Below are positions 1 to 8,901 of a stretch of 64,000 nucleotides of DNA, one piece after another. The notes under the pieces were generated by a model that saw only the letters and a list, made by a program, of their open reading frames with translations, was not told where the DNA came from and made no database searches. This stretch comes from Betaproteobacteria bacterium Ga0077540 (GTDB taxonomy: Bacteria; Pseudomonadota; Gammaproteobacteria; Burkholderiales; Methylophilaceae): NCBI GenBank assembly GCA_001464125.1, contig LNEP01000004.1, positions 1 to 64,000 of the forward strand, read 5' to 3'. Numbering within the stretch: the first letter of the stretch is position 1; every line of letters begins with the position of its first letter. The position numbers and the translations under genes are program-made.

Positions 1-151
1 CAAATTCATTTCAAGGTATGTGTTACTACTAAAAGTAACCTGTACATACTTGTCTTAAATTTAAGTGTAAGCGTTTATTTTCTGAGTCTTTTAGAAACCT
101 TAGTCTCTTAACCCATCACCACAAACACCCACACTTATCAGTCATTCATAT

Positions 152-163
152 TGTTAAAGAACC
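152..163 (-). promoter_or_regulatory. boxA-like antitermination element of an rRNA operon leader
   Basis: Minus strand reads GGTTCTTTAACA followed by ATATGAATGACTGATAAGTGTGGGTGTTTGTGG, resembling betaproteobacterial rrn leader/spacer sequence. Confidence 0.5.
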
Positions 164-197
164 TTTGTTACTACCATTTAAATCGCTATGTTTAAAC

Positions 198-274
198 TGG
201 TTGCGGGAACAGGATTTGAACCTGTGACCTTCGGGTTATGAGCCCGACGAGCTGCCAGACTGCTCCATCCCGCG
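198..274 (-). tRNA. tRNA-Met (CAT), initiator-type
   Basis: Reverse complement CGCGGGATGGAGCAGTCTGGCAGCTCGTCGGGCTCATAACCCGAAGGTCACAGGTTCAAATCCTGTTCCCGCAACCA: 77 nt, cloverleaf, anticodon CAT, encoded CCA, GGG/CCC anticodon-stem pairs, unpaired first acceptor position. Confidence 0.95.
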
Positions 275-399
275 TCCGCATCGACGTTTCGTTTTTCATG
301 TTGCGTCGAGAGGTGAGACTATAGCAAAGATTTTGAGGATGTGTCAAACAGTCTTTGCGTTTTTGTTTAATATTTTTGCCACATATTTACCAGAAAATA

Positions 400-423
400 A
401 AAGCGCATTGAAATGCGCTTTTA
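400..423 (-). terminator. Intrinsic terminator downstream of the DUF4197-like gene
   Basis: aaaagcgcat-tgaa-atgcgctttt perfect hairpin just past the 447 stop. Confidence 0.6.
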
Positions 424-446
424 TTTTCAACAACTTATCAAAGTTT

Positions 447-1130
447 CTAGTTAGCTACGGCACCAAACACTTTTTTCAATAGACCGCTTGCTTGCCCAAC
501 TGGGTCTTGCCGAATTGCTGCCTCTTCTTTCGCAATCATTAAATAAAGCCCGTCGAGCGCCTTATTGGTCACATACTGTTCTATCTTGGCATCTTCTTTT
601 TTGACCACGCCAAACTTACTGCCCATCTCAGCGTACTTGTTATAGGTTTCTGCCAGCTGCACTTTCTCGGTTGCCTTTTGTACAATCGGCAAAAACTTGG
701 CCGCCATTTGAGTTGATGTGGTCTTTTTAAAGTATTGTGTAGCAGCGTCGTTTGGTCCAGTCAAAATAGACTTTGCATCTGCCACTGTCATTTTTTTAAT
801 CGAATCCACCAACAGCGCTTTGGCTTCTGGTACTGCGGCTTCTGCAGCACGATTCATTTTAAGCACTAGCTCATCCGACTGCTTACCCATGCCCATGAAC
901 TTCATGCCTTTTTCAATTTTCTTGAGCGAGTCAGGCAATGGGATTTTGACTTCCTTATTACCCAAAAATCCATCCGTACTACCTAACAGGCTTACTGCTT
1001 TACCAACACCTTGGGTAAGCGCCTCTTTCAAACCGCCACTCGCCTCAGCATTACTAAGATCAGCTACGCTGAGTGCATTTGCATGCGTCACAAACAACAT
1101 AAATAACGCAGCCATTAAACCTTTTTTCAT
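447..1130 (-). CDS. DUF4197 family exported protein
   Basis: Signal peptide MKKGLMAALFMLFVTHANA; LSVADLSNAEASGGLKEALTQGV N-terminal pattern. Confidence 0.8.
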   Translation of the reverse strand: MKKGLMAALFMLFVTHANALSVADLSNAEASGGLKEALTQGVGKAVSLLGSTDGFLGNKEVKIPLPDSLKKIEKGMKFMGMGKQSDELVLKMNRAAEAAVPEAKALLVDSIKKMTVADAKSILTGPNDAATQYFKKTTSTQMAAKFLPIVQKATEKVQLAETYNKYAEMGSKFGVVKKEDAKIEQYVTNKALDGLYLMIAKEEAAIRQDPVGQASGLLKKVFGAVAN

Positions 1131-1180
1131 CGCATTCTCCGCCTATGTATTAAAAAACATAGATTAGAGTTTACGCTTAA

Positions 1181-3709
1181 CTAGGCTTTATTTGTCTTTT
1201 TTGCACCGTTGTTTTTGAAAGAATTCACATTCCAAATTTGGCTTGCATATTCGCCGATAGTTCGATCGCTTGAGAACTTAGCCATACGCGCCACATTTAA
1301 TATGGCACGGCGCGACCACTCCTCTTGATTTTGATAGACACGCGAGACTTCTTCTTGTGTTTCAATATAGCTAGCATAGTCGGCAAGCAATAAATAATTG
1401 TCACCTTTGTGTAGTAATGTATCAAAAATGGCTTGATAACGTGTAGGCTCATCCACTGAAAAGAATCCTGACACAATCATATCTAACACCTCTTTGAGCT
1501 CCGGATTATTATGGTAAATATCCCAAGGGTTATAGTTGTTAGCCTTGACTTCCGTTACCTCCGGCGTGGTGAGACCAAAGATAAAGATGTTTTCACTGCC
1601 CACCTCCTCCATAATTTCAACGTTAGCACCATCAAGTGTACCAATCGTCAGCGCGCCATTTAGCGCCATCTTCATATTGCCAGTTCCGCTGGCTTCTGTA
1701 CCTGCAGTAGAAATTTGCTCCGACAAATCACTGCCGGGGAATAGAATTTCTGCTGCGGAAACCTCATAGTTTGGATAAAACACCACCTTTAGCTTGCCGC
1801 CAACCGCAGGGTCATCATTCACAATCGCCGCCACATCGTTAATGAGTCTAATAATCAGTTTAGCCAACCAATAACCAGGTGCCGCTTTCCCACCAAAAAT
1901 CACGACGCGAGGCGCTGCATCTTTGGCATGTCCATGACGGATACGGTTATACAAAGTGATGACATGCAGCACATTCAGCAACTGGCGTTTATATTCGTGA
2001 ATTCGTTTGATTTGCACATCGAATAAAGCATTGGGATCTAACTGCACGCCTGTCAGCTTCGCAATTTTAGTAGCAAGCCGCTGTTTATTTGCCAATTTAA
2101 CGGCTCTGAAGGCTTTTCTGAAATCAGCATCATCCGCTAAAGGAGTCAGCCTCTCTAGCTGCGTTAAATCCTTCTGGAAGCCATCGCCAATCGCTTGCTT
2201 GATTAATTGGGTCAAGCCGGGATTTGCTTGATTTAACCAACGCCGTGGTGTAATGCCGTTGGTCATATTGGTTAACTTGCCTGGGTAAATGCGATTAAAG
2301 TCTGCGAATAACGTAGTTTTTAATAACTCACTATGTAACGCTGCCACTCCGTTCACGGTATGGCTTCCGACCACAGCCAAGTGCGCCATACGTACACGAC
2401 GCCCATGTGTTTCGTCGATAATTGAAACCCGCTTTAACAGTTCTTTGTCGCCAGGAAAATGATGATTCACCATCTGTAAGAAATGGTGGTTAATTTCATA
2501 AATAATCTCTAAATGACGCGGCAACAAATTACCAAACAAGTCGACGGACCAAGTCTCCAGCGCTTCTGGCATCAATGTGTGATTGGTGTAAGCAAACACT
2601 TGCGTGACAAGATCCCAAGCAAACGACCATTCTAATTGATGCACGTCTACTAATTGGTACATCATTTCTGCAACACCGATGGCCGGGTGAGTATCGTTCA
2701 ACTGGATGGCCACCTTGTTAGGCAAATCTTTCCAATCCACTTTTGTTAAATTGGTTTTAGACGCCATGAACCGTCTTAAGATATCTTGGATTGAAGCGGA
2801 TACAAAAAAGTATTGTTGCTTGAGTCGCAATTCGCGCCCTGATGCAGAGGCGTCGTTCGGGTAAAGCACCTTAGATATAGTCTCACTATCATTGCGCTGC
2901 TCTACCGCTTGCTCGTAATTACCTTCGTTAAAATGCCTTAGGTCGAACTCTCTGTTCGCTTTTGCTGACCATAAACGCAAATTGTTGACAGTCTCTGTGT
3001 CATATCCGGGGACCGGCATATCGTAGGCCATTGCAACCACATGGTCTTCATCGACCCAATGGCTCTTGGTGCCATGCGCCGATGGCACTTGTACAACTCG
3101 ACCGTAAAATTTGATTTGGTACGTGACCTCTGGGCGTTGAAATTCCCAGACGTTGCCATAGCGCAACCAATTATCGGGGTTCTCGATTTGCTGCCCATTC
3201 TCTATGGACTGCCTGAACATACCGTACTCGTAACGAATGCCATAACCTGTAGCAGGAATATCCATTGTTGCCATGGAATCTAAAAAGCATGCAGCTAGTC
3301 GCCCAAGGCCACCATTGCCGAGTGCTGCATCATTCTCCATCTCCACAGCCTCCTCCAAACTGTGACCCAGTGCACCTAAACTATCACTCAACTCATCTTT
3401 AATGCCCAAGTTTAGTGCAGCGTTAGTCAACATTCGTCCGATTAAAAACTCCAGCGACAAATAATACACACGCTTAGGATCTTGCTCTGCGTAAGCAGAA
3501 GATGTTTTAACCCAATGTTCTACGACATGATCACGCACTGTAAATGCTGATGCGTCATACCAGTTACGTGGCGTCGCTGCTTGATCTGTCTTAAAACAGG
3601 AGTACACCAAGTGATTCTGTAAAGCCTGCTTGATTGTTGTTAATTTCGGCAGAACCACGTGTGTTGCTTTGTATGTTTTTGTTGCAGACATAGGAACCCT
3701 AGTAATCAA
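1181..3709 (-). CDS. glgP: Glycogen/starch/alpha-glucan phosphorylase
   Basis: 842 aa; ENDAALGNGGLGRLAACFLDS, EASGTGNMKMALNGALTIGTLDGANVE PLP-site motifs. Confidence 0.95.
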   Translation of the reverse strand: MITRVPMSATKTYKATHVVLPKLTTIKQALQNHLVYSCFKTDQAATPRNWYDASAFTVRDHVVEHWVKTSSAYAEQDPKRVYYLSLEFLIGRMLTNAALNLGIKDELSDSLGALGHSLEEAVEMENDAALGNGGLGRLAACFLDSMATMDIPATGYGIRYEYGMFRQSIENGQQIENPDNWLRYGNVWEFQRPEVTYQIKFYGRVVQVPSAHGTKSHWVDEDHVVAMAYDMPVPGYDTETVNNLRLWSAKANREFDLRHFNEGNYEQAVEQRNDSETISKVLYPNDASASGRELRLKQQYFFVSASIQDILRRFMASKTNLTKVDWKDLPNKVAIQLNDTHPAIGVAEMMYQLVDVHQLEWSFAWDLVTQVFAYTNHTLMPEALETWSVDLFGNLLPRHLEIIYEINHHFLQMVNHHFPGDKELLKRVSIIDETHGRRVRMAHLAVVGSHTVNGVAALHSELLKTTLFADFNRIYPGKLTNMTNGITPRRWLNQANPGLTQLIKQAIGDGFQKDLTQLERLTPLADDADFRKAFRAVKLANKQRLATKIAKLTGVQLDPNALFDVQIKRIHEYKRQLLNVLHVITLYNRIRHGHAKDAAPRVVIFGGKAAPGYWLAKLIIRLINDVAAIVNDDPAVGGKLKVVFYPNYEVSAAEILFPGSDLSEQISTAGTEASGTGNMKMALNGALTIGTLDGANVEIMEEVGSENIFIFGLTTPEVTEVKANNYNPWDIYHNNPELKEVLDMIVSGFFSVDEPTRYQAIFDTLLHKGDNYLLLADYASYIETQEEVSRVYQNQEEWSRRAILNVARMAKFSSDRTIGEYASQIWNVNSFKNNGAKKTNKA

Positions 3710-3776
3710 TTGGTTATAGTTAGTTAAATTTTAGCAAATACCAAGCCAACCTGATGGCTTAATCTCCAACTAAAAG

Positions 3777-3804
3777 AAAAAGCCCACTTATATTAAGTGA
3801 GCTT
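3777..3804 (-). terminator. Intrinsic terminator of htpG
   Basis: agcccactta-tat-taagtgagct hairpin with one wobble; T-rich tract follows on the minus strand. Confidence 0.6.
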
Positions 3805-3826
3805 AGGGTGGTGTTAGTTCATAAAA

Positions 3827-5698
3827 TTATACAATCAAGCTATTCATACGGCGCACAAAACTAGCGGGATCCTCCAGCTGACCACCTTCTGCTAGAAGTG
3901 CTTGGTCGAATACTACATGTGTGTAATCGGCAAACTTAGCCTCATCACTTTCGCTTTTCAAGCGTTCAATCAAACGATGTGTTGGATTGATTTCTAAAAT
4001 TGGCTTACTCTCTGGTGCTTTTTGCCCGGCCGCCTTTAAGATACGCGCTAAATTGCCAGAAACATCATGCTCACCAGCGACCAAGCAGGCAGGGGAATCT
4101 GTTAAACGGTGCGTCACGCGCACCTCTTTTACCGCTTCGCCTAATGTGGACTTGATGCGTTCCACCAGCGATTTGGCTTCTTCTTCCACTTTTTTCTGCG
4201 CTTCTTTTTCAGACTCGTCCTGCAGTTTGCCTAGATCCAAATCACCCTTGGCGATTGACTGCAGTTTTTTACCTTCAAACTCTGTGAGGCTACCTAACAA
4301 CCATTCATCCACTTTGTCAGACATCAACAGTACTTCAATGCCTTTTTTACGGAAGATTTCCAAATGTGGAGAATGCTGCGCAGCCGCAAATGTATCTGCC
4401 GTAATATAGTAAATTGCCTCTTGATCAGGCTTCATGCGGCTAATGTAATCTTTGAGTGAAACATTTTGCGTATCGTTGTCAGCATGTGTGGATGCAAAAC
4501 GTAACAAGCCAGCTATCTTGTCTTTATTCGACCAATCTTCACCTGGACCTTCTTTCATCACACGGCCAAACTCGCTCCAGAATTTGGCATACTCCTCCGG
4601 TTTATTCTCAGCCAAGTCTTCTAGCAAGCTCAATACTTTCTTCACAGAACCATTTTTAATGGCTTCCACATCGCGGCTATCTTGCAAGATTTCACGTGAG
4701 ACATTCAAAGGTAAATCGGCAGAATCAATCACACCACGCACAAAACGCAGGTATTGTGGCATGAGTTTTTCTGCATCCTCCATAATGAAGACACGTTTTA
4801 CATACAGTTTGATGCCTTGGCGACGTTCACGGTCATACAAATCAAACGGTGCCTTAGTTGGGATATATAGCAAAGAAATATATTCTTGTTTGCCCTCAAC
4901 CCGACTATGTGAGTACGCTAATGGGTTTTCAAAGTCATGTGACACATGCTTGTAAAACTCTTGGTACTCTTCCTCGGTAATGTCACTTTTGCTACGCGCC
5001 CACAATGCAGAAGCTTTATTAACAGTTTCATCTTCATCTGTAGGGATTTGCTCACCATCTTTCCATTCGGATTTTTTCATGATGATAGGCAAAGTAATAT
5101 GGTCAGAATATTTACGCACGATGGTTTTCAGCTTCCAATCATTCAGAAACTCATCTTCACCTTCGCGTAAGTGCAAAATCACATCGGTGCCACGACCTGC
5201 TTTTTCGACTGTTTCAATAGTGAAGTCACCCTCACCCGTGGATTGCCACTGCACTGCATCCTGTTCACCAGCGCGGCGTGTGATTAACGTCACTTTATCT
5301 GCAATGATAAATGCAGAATAAAAGCCCACACCAAATTGACCAATCAGATTGGCATCTTTGGCTTGGTCACCCGTTAAGTTTTGAAAGAACTCTTTGGTGC
5401 CGGACTTAGCAATGGTACCGATATTGCGGACGACTTCGTCACGACTCATCCCAATGCCGTTGTCTGAAATAGTGACGGTACGTGCTGCCTTATCAAAGCT
5501 GATGCGAATCTTCAGTTCGCTATCATCCTCGTACAGCGCGCCATTGGATAAGCCTTCAAAGCGCAATTTATCGGCGGCGTCTGAGGCATTAGAAATCAAT
5601 TCACGCAAGACGATTTCTTTGTTGCTATACAAAGAATGAATCATCAGTTGCAAAAGTTGTTTGACTTCGGCCTGGAAAGCTAATTTTTCTGTCGTCAT
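3827..5698 (-). CDS. htpG: Molecular chaperone HtpG (Hsp90)
   Basis: 623 aa; [57 protein letters not shown]. Confidence 0.97.
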   Translation of the reverse strand: MTTEKLAFQAEVKQLLQLMIHSLYSNKEIVLRELISNASDAADKLRFEGLSNGALYEDDSELKIRISFDKAARTVTISDNGIGMSRDEVVRNIGTIAKSGTKEFFQNLTGDQAKDANLIGQFGVGFYSAFIIADKVTLITRRAGEQDAVQWQSTGEGDFTIETVEKAGRGTDVILHLREGEDEFLNDWKLKTIVRKYSDHITLPIIMKKSEWKDGEQIPTDEDETVNKASALWARSKSDITEEEYQEFYKHVSHDFENPLAYSHSRVEGKQEYISLLYIPTKAPFDLYDRERRQGIKLYVKRVFIMEDAEKLMPQYLRFVRGVIDSADLPLNVSREILQDSRDVEAIKNGSVKKVLSLLEDLAENKPEEYAKFWSEFGRVMKEGPGEDWSNKDKIAGLLRFASTHADNDTQNVSLKDYISRMKPDQEAIYYITADTFAAAQHSPHLEIFRKKGIEVLLMSDKVDEWLLGSLTEFEGKKLQSIAKGDLDLGKLQDESEKEAQKKVEEEAKSLVERIKSTLGEAVKEVRVTHRLTDSPACLVAGEHDVSGNLARILKAAGQKAPESKPILEINPTHRLIERLKSESDEAKFADYTHVVFDQALLAEGGQLEDPASFVRRMNSLIV

Positions 5699-5852
5699 GG
5701 AGTCCCTCTTTGAGTTAAACTTTAATCTGGCAATAACAATAATATTGTTTCGTTTTTGCTAATATCAACATGCTGTAAACGCATGGGTTAGCTAATAAAT
5801 TGGGTCGCCCTCTGCCATTTCAAGAGCGCATTTACATTTTGTAGGAGTCCAT

Positions 5853-6119
5853 ATGGCAGATGTACAAGTGATTGCGGTGAGTGATTTTCAGTATGAAGTC
5901 ACTGTCACAGATCGTAGCACCACCTCACACTTGGTCACTGTGCAGCCTGCTTATGCGCAACAATTGACGCTAGGCAAAATTCCTACAGCAGATTTGGTGA
6001 AACAATCGTTTATATTTTTATTGGCGCGTGAGCCCAACACTAGCATTCTGCGGCAATTCGATTTAAGTGTGATTGCGCACTACTTTCCAGAGTACGAGCA
6101 AAAGATTGCCCAACAATAA
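5853..6119 (+). CDS. Conserved hypothetical small protein
   Basis: 88 aa with SD-like TAGGAG before ATG; sits directly upstream of ppx. Confidence 0.65.
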   Translation: MADVQVIAVSDFQYEVTVTDRSTTSHLVTVQPAYAQQLTLGKIPTADLVKQSFIFLLAREPNTSILRQFDLSVIAHYFPEYEQKIAQQ

Positions 6120-6167
6120 TACTTATACCGTCATCAAGATTTCAAATAAATAGGTTATAACATTCTC

Positions 6168-7691
6168 ATGAACGCCAATCCCAACGCCTCCGAAACACTG
6201 CTTGCTGCTGTCGATTTAGGTTCTAACAGTTTCAGGCTCGAAATCGGCCGAGTGGAACATGGGCAGATTCAGCGTGTGGATTACCTAAAAGAAGCTGTGC
6301 GTCAGGGTGGTGATTTGGATGAAGATCGCAATCTGACGCAAGAAGCTATCGATCGCGGGCTCAAGTGTCTAGCGCGTTTTGGCGAAACGCTAAAAGGCTT
6401 TCCTCCACACTGCGTTCGAGCGGTGGCAACACAAACCTTGCGTGAAGCCAAGAACCGCGATGTGTTTATCCGGCAGGCAAAAAAAGCATTGGGTTACGAT
6501 GTAGAAGTCATTTCTGGCGTTGAGGAAGCACGTTTGATTTACCAAGGTGTTAGTCGTTTATTGCCACAGTCTAGCGAAAAACGTCTGGTGATTGATATTG
6601 GCGGACGCTCTACCGAATTCATTATTGGTCAACACTTTGATACTGAAACCACAGACTCTTTACGGGTAGGCTCAGTGGCTTGGTCACTTAAATATTTTGC
6701 CGATAGCCAGTTCTCAGAACGTAACTTTCAACGTGCAGAAATCGCCGCTGAATCTTTCTTGGATATGGTGGCAGAAACCTACCAGCACAAACATTGGGAC
6801 ATTGCATATGGCGCCTCCGGCACAGTCGGTGCAGTAGCAGATATTTTAAGTTACGCTGGCTTTGGTGAAGATGTGGTGACACAAGAAGGCTTAACTTGGT
6901 TACGCCACCAGCTAATTAAAGCTAAACATGTTAACAACTTAGAATTGGGCGGCTTAAAGGAAGAGCGTAAAGCTGTAATTGCTGGCGGCTTGAGTATTTT
7001 GATTGCCGTCTTTGATATTTTAAAACTTGATACTTTGGTGGTTGCTAAAGGCGCACTGCGTCATGGCCTCCTGTATGACATGATCGCTGAGGAAGATGTC
7101 ACCGAAGATTTGCGTGATGCTTCCATTCACCGCTTAACGACACGCTTTGGCGCTAACAAAGCACAAGCCAATAATGTTTCTAAAGTTGCGCTGCGCTTTT
7201 TTGACATGCTCTCGCCCACCCTCCAATTGGGAGAAGAGGATGCGCATGAGTTGATTAAGCATAGACAAATTTTGGGGTGGGCAGCGTACAGCCATGAAAT
7301 AGGCTGCGCAATCTCTCATAGCGAGTCTCAACGGCATGGTGCTTACATTTTGGACAACACCGAACTGATGGGGTTTGCGCAAAGTGAATTGCACCGGCTG
7401 AGCTTACTGGTATTGGGCCACTATGGAAAACTTAGGAAACTCGACGCTGACTTTGAAGACGAAGTGTTTATCTATCAATTGCTGTCACTCCGTTTAGCGG
7501 TGATATTCTGTCACTCACGCAATATGCCCGTGCTCAAAAACCTGCAACTTAGCCGTGGGCAATACAACTTCTTTTTAAGCTTACCTAGTGCATGGCAAAA
7601 GGCGTTTCCACAAACCTGCTACTTGCTGGAAGAAGAAGTATTGACATGGCAAAAAACCAACTGGACATTGGCAGTAAGCACGCCAGATTAA
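6168..7691 (+). CDS. ppx: Exopolyphosphatase / Ppx-GppA family
   Basis: LAAVDLGSNSFRLEIGRVE; VIDIGGRSTEFIIG; sugar-kinase/Hsp70-fold ATPase motifs. Confidence 0.93.
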   Translation: MNANPNASETLLAAVDLGSNSFRLEIGRVEHGQIQRVDYLKEAVRQGGDLDEDRNLTQEAIDRGLKCLARFGETLKGFPPHCVRAVATQTLREAKNRDVFIRQAKKALGYDVEVISGVEEARLIYQGVSRLLPQSSEKRLVIDIGGRSTEFIIGQHFDTETTDSLRVGSVAWSLKYFADSQFSERNFQRAEIAAESFLDMVAETYQHKHWDIAYGASGTVGAVADILSYAGFGEDVVTQEGLTWLRHQLIKAKHVNNLELGGLKEERKAVIAGGLSILIAVFDILKLDTLVVAKGALRHGLLYDMIAEEDVTEDLRDASIHRLTTRFGANKAQANNVSKVALRFFDMLSPTLQLGEEDAHELIKHRQILGWAAYSHEIGCAISHSESQRHGAYILDNTELMGFAQSELHRLSLLVLGHYGKLRKLDADFEDEVFIYQLLSLRLAVIFCHSRNMPVLKNLQLSRGQYNFFLSLPSAWQKAFPQTCYLLEEEVLTWQKTNWTLAVSTPD

Positions 7692-7840
7692 TCACGCACT
7701 ACACCTTTAGCACTCATAACCTAGCAATCAGAACTGGGCGCTACTCACTCTCCATCAAACTGTCATGTTTCGCGCCTATCATGCGTAAATAGTGCATGAG
7801 GCCAGCGATTTTGCACATGCATTGACAATCAAAATAAACG

Positions 7841-7857
7841 GTATAAACTGTTTATAC
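7841..7857. promoter_or_regulatory. Perfect palindrome upstream of the histone-like gene (candidate operator)
   Basis: GTATAAAC-t-GTTTATAC, 8-bp arms with a 1-nt spacer, 20 bp before the start codon. Confidence 0.45.
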
Positions 7858-7877
7858 TATTTTTTAGGAGACGCATC

Positions 7878-8402
7878 ATGGCAACCACCCCTGCTTCCAA
7901 ACCCAAGGCCGCTGCTAAGCCAGCTACCGCTAAACCAGCAACAAAGCCTGCAGCCAAACCTGTTGTGAGCAAACCGATTCCTAATCAGCCGCTTACTACT
8001 AAACCGACAGCAGCTAAACCTACATCCGCCAAACCTGTAGCAGCAAAGCCTGCAGCGCCAGCAAAGGCGGCCGTCAAACCTGTTGTAAAAGCAGTATCGA
8101 AAGCTAAGGTCCAGCCAGCTGCCAAAGCAAAAGCAGCTGATAGTAAAAAAGAGCACAAGAAGGACGACAAGAAGAGTAAGCCGGAAAAAGTTAAAATGGA
8201 GCGTGACAGCTTTACTATGCCTAAGGAAGAGTACGCAGCGATTGGTACACTCAAAAGCAGAATGACTGCACTAGGCCACCCAGTGAAAAAAAGTGAATTA
8301 TTGCGTGCTGGTATTAAATTACTAGCAGCAATGAGTGATAACACACTCAAAACAACCATGGAAAAAATACCAGTGATTAAAACTGGCCGTCCTAAAAAAT
8401 AA
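7878..8402 (+). CDS. Histone H1-like Ala/Lys/Pro-rich DNA-binding protein
   Basis: N-terminal AKPATAKPATKPAAKP low complexity; C-terminal folded tail TMPKEEYAAIGTLKSRMTALGHPVKKSELLRAGIKLLAAM and GRPKK. Confidence 0.75.
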   Translation: MATTPASKPKAAAKPATAKPATKPAAKPVVSKPIPNQPLTTKPTAAKPTSAKPVAAKPAAPAKAAVKPVVKAVSKAKVQPAAKAKAADSKKEHKKDDKKSKPEKVKMERDSFTMPKEEYAAIGTLKSRMTALGHPVKKSELLRAGIKLLAAMSDNTLKTTMEKIPVIKTGRPKK

Positions 8403-8405
8403 CGA

Positions 8406-8897
8406 TCAATCAGTATCCAATAGCTGGAGTGCTTGCACGGTCAATAATTGATAAGTAGCATCCTCCGGTTGTTTCAGGCGCAGCCACCACACTGCGCCTT
8501 TTTTTACACTGATTGCCCCATCCCCCGCATCCAATAGAACGGCTATCAGCTCACCCAGCCAAGGTTGATGACCAACCAACAAAATACTTTCCGCCGTATG
8601 TTGATGCAAATAGCGCAACACTTCTGCCACATCGGTTTCCGGTTGTAATACGTCTTCGATAATCACTTGATGATTAAGTGCTTCGGCCGTTTGCAATGCA
8701 CGTAACGCCGGGCTCACTACCAACACTGTATTTTTGGGTAGATGCTTTTTAAGCCAGACTGCCATAACGCGAGATTGTTTCAAGCCTTTTGCCGTCAATG
8801 CTCTCGACATATCGCTTTGTCCTATCGCGCACATCTCAGCATCGGCATGACGCCACAAAATCAAGTTTTTGGCCAAGTGTGTATCAGGCATAGGCAA
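8406..8897 (-). CDS. sixA: Phosphohistidine phosphatase SixA-like (histidine phosphatase family)
   Basis: LILWRHADAE catalytic RHG-like motif; LLVGHQPWLGEL. Confidence 0.85.
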   Translation of the reverse strand: MPMPDTHLAKNLILWRHADAEMCAIGQSDMSRALTAKGLKQSRVMAVWLKKHLPKNTVLVVSPALRALQTAEALNHQVIIEDVLQPETDVAEVLRYLHQHTAESILLVGHQPWLGELIAVLLDAGDGAISVKKGAVWWLRLKQPEDATYQLLTVQALQLLDTD

Positions 8898-8901
8898 TGA
8901 T

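Noticed and set aside
718-1167. 149-aa + strand ORF opposite the DUF4197-like gene
   Set aside because: Antisense shadow; the minus-strand gene has a signal peptide and family-like sequence.
4452-4955. 167-aa + strand ORF antisense to htpG (and similar ORFs opposite glgP, ppk, lepA, purL)
   Set aside because: Shadow ORFs opposite strong coding genes, with no recognisable protein features.
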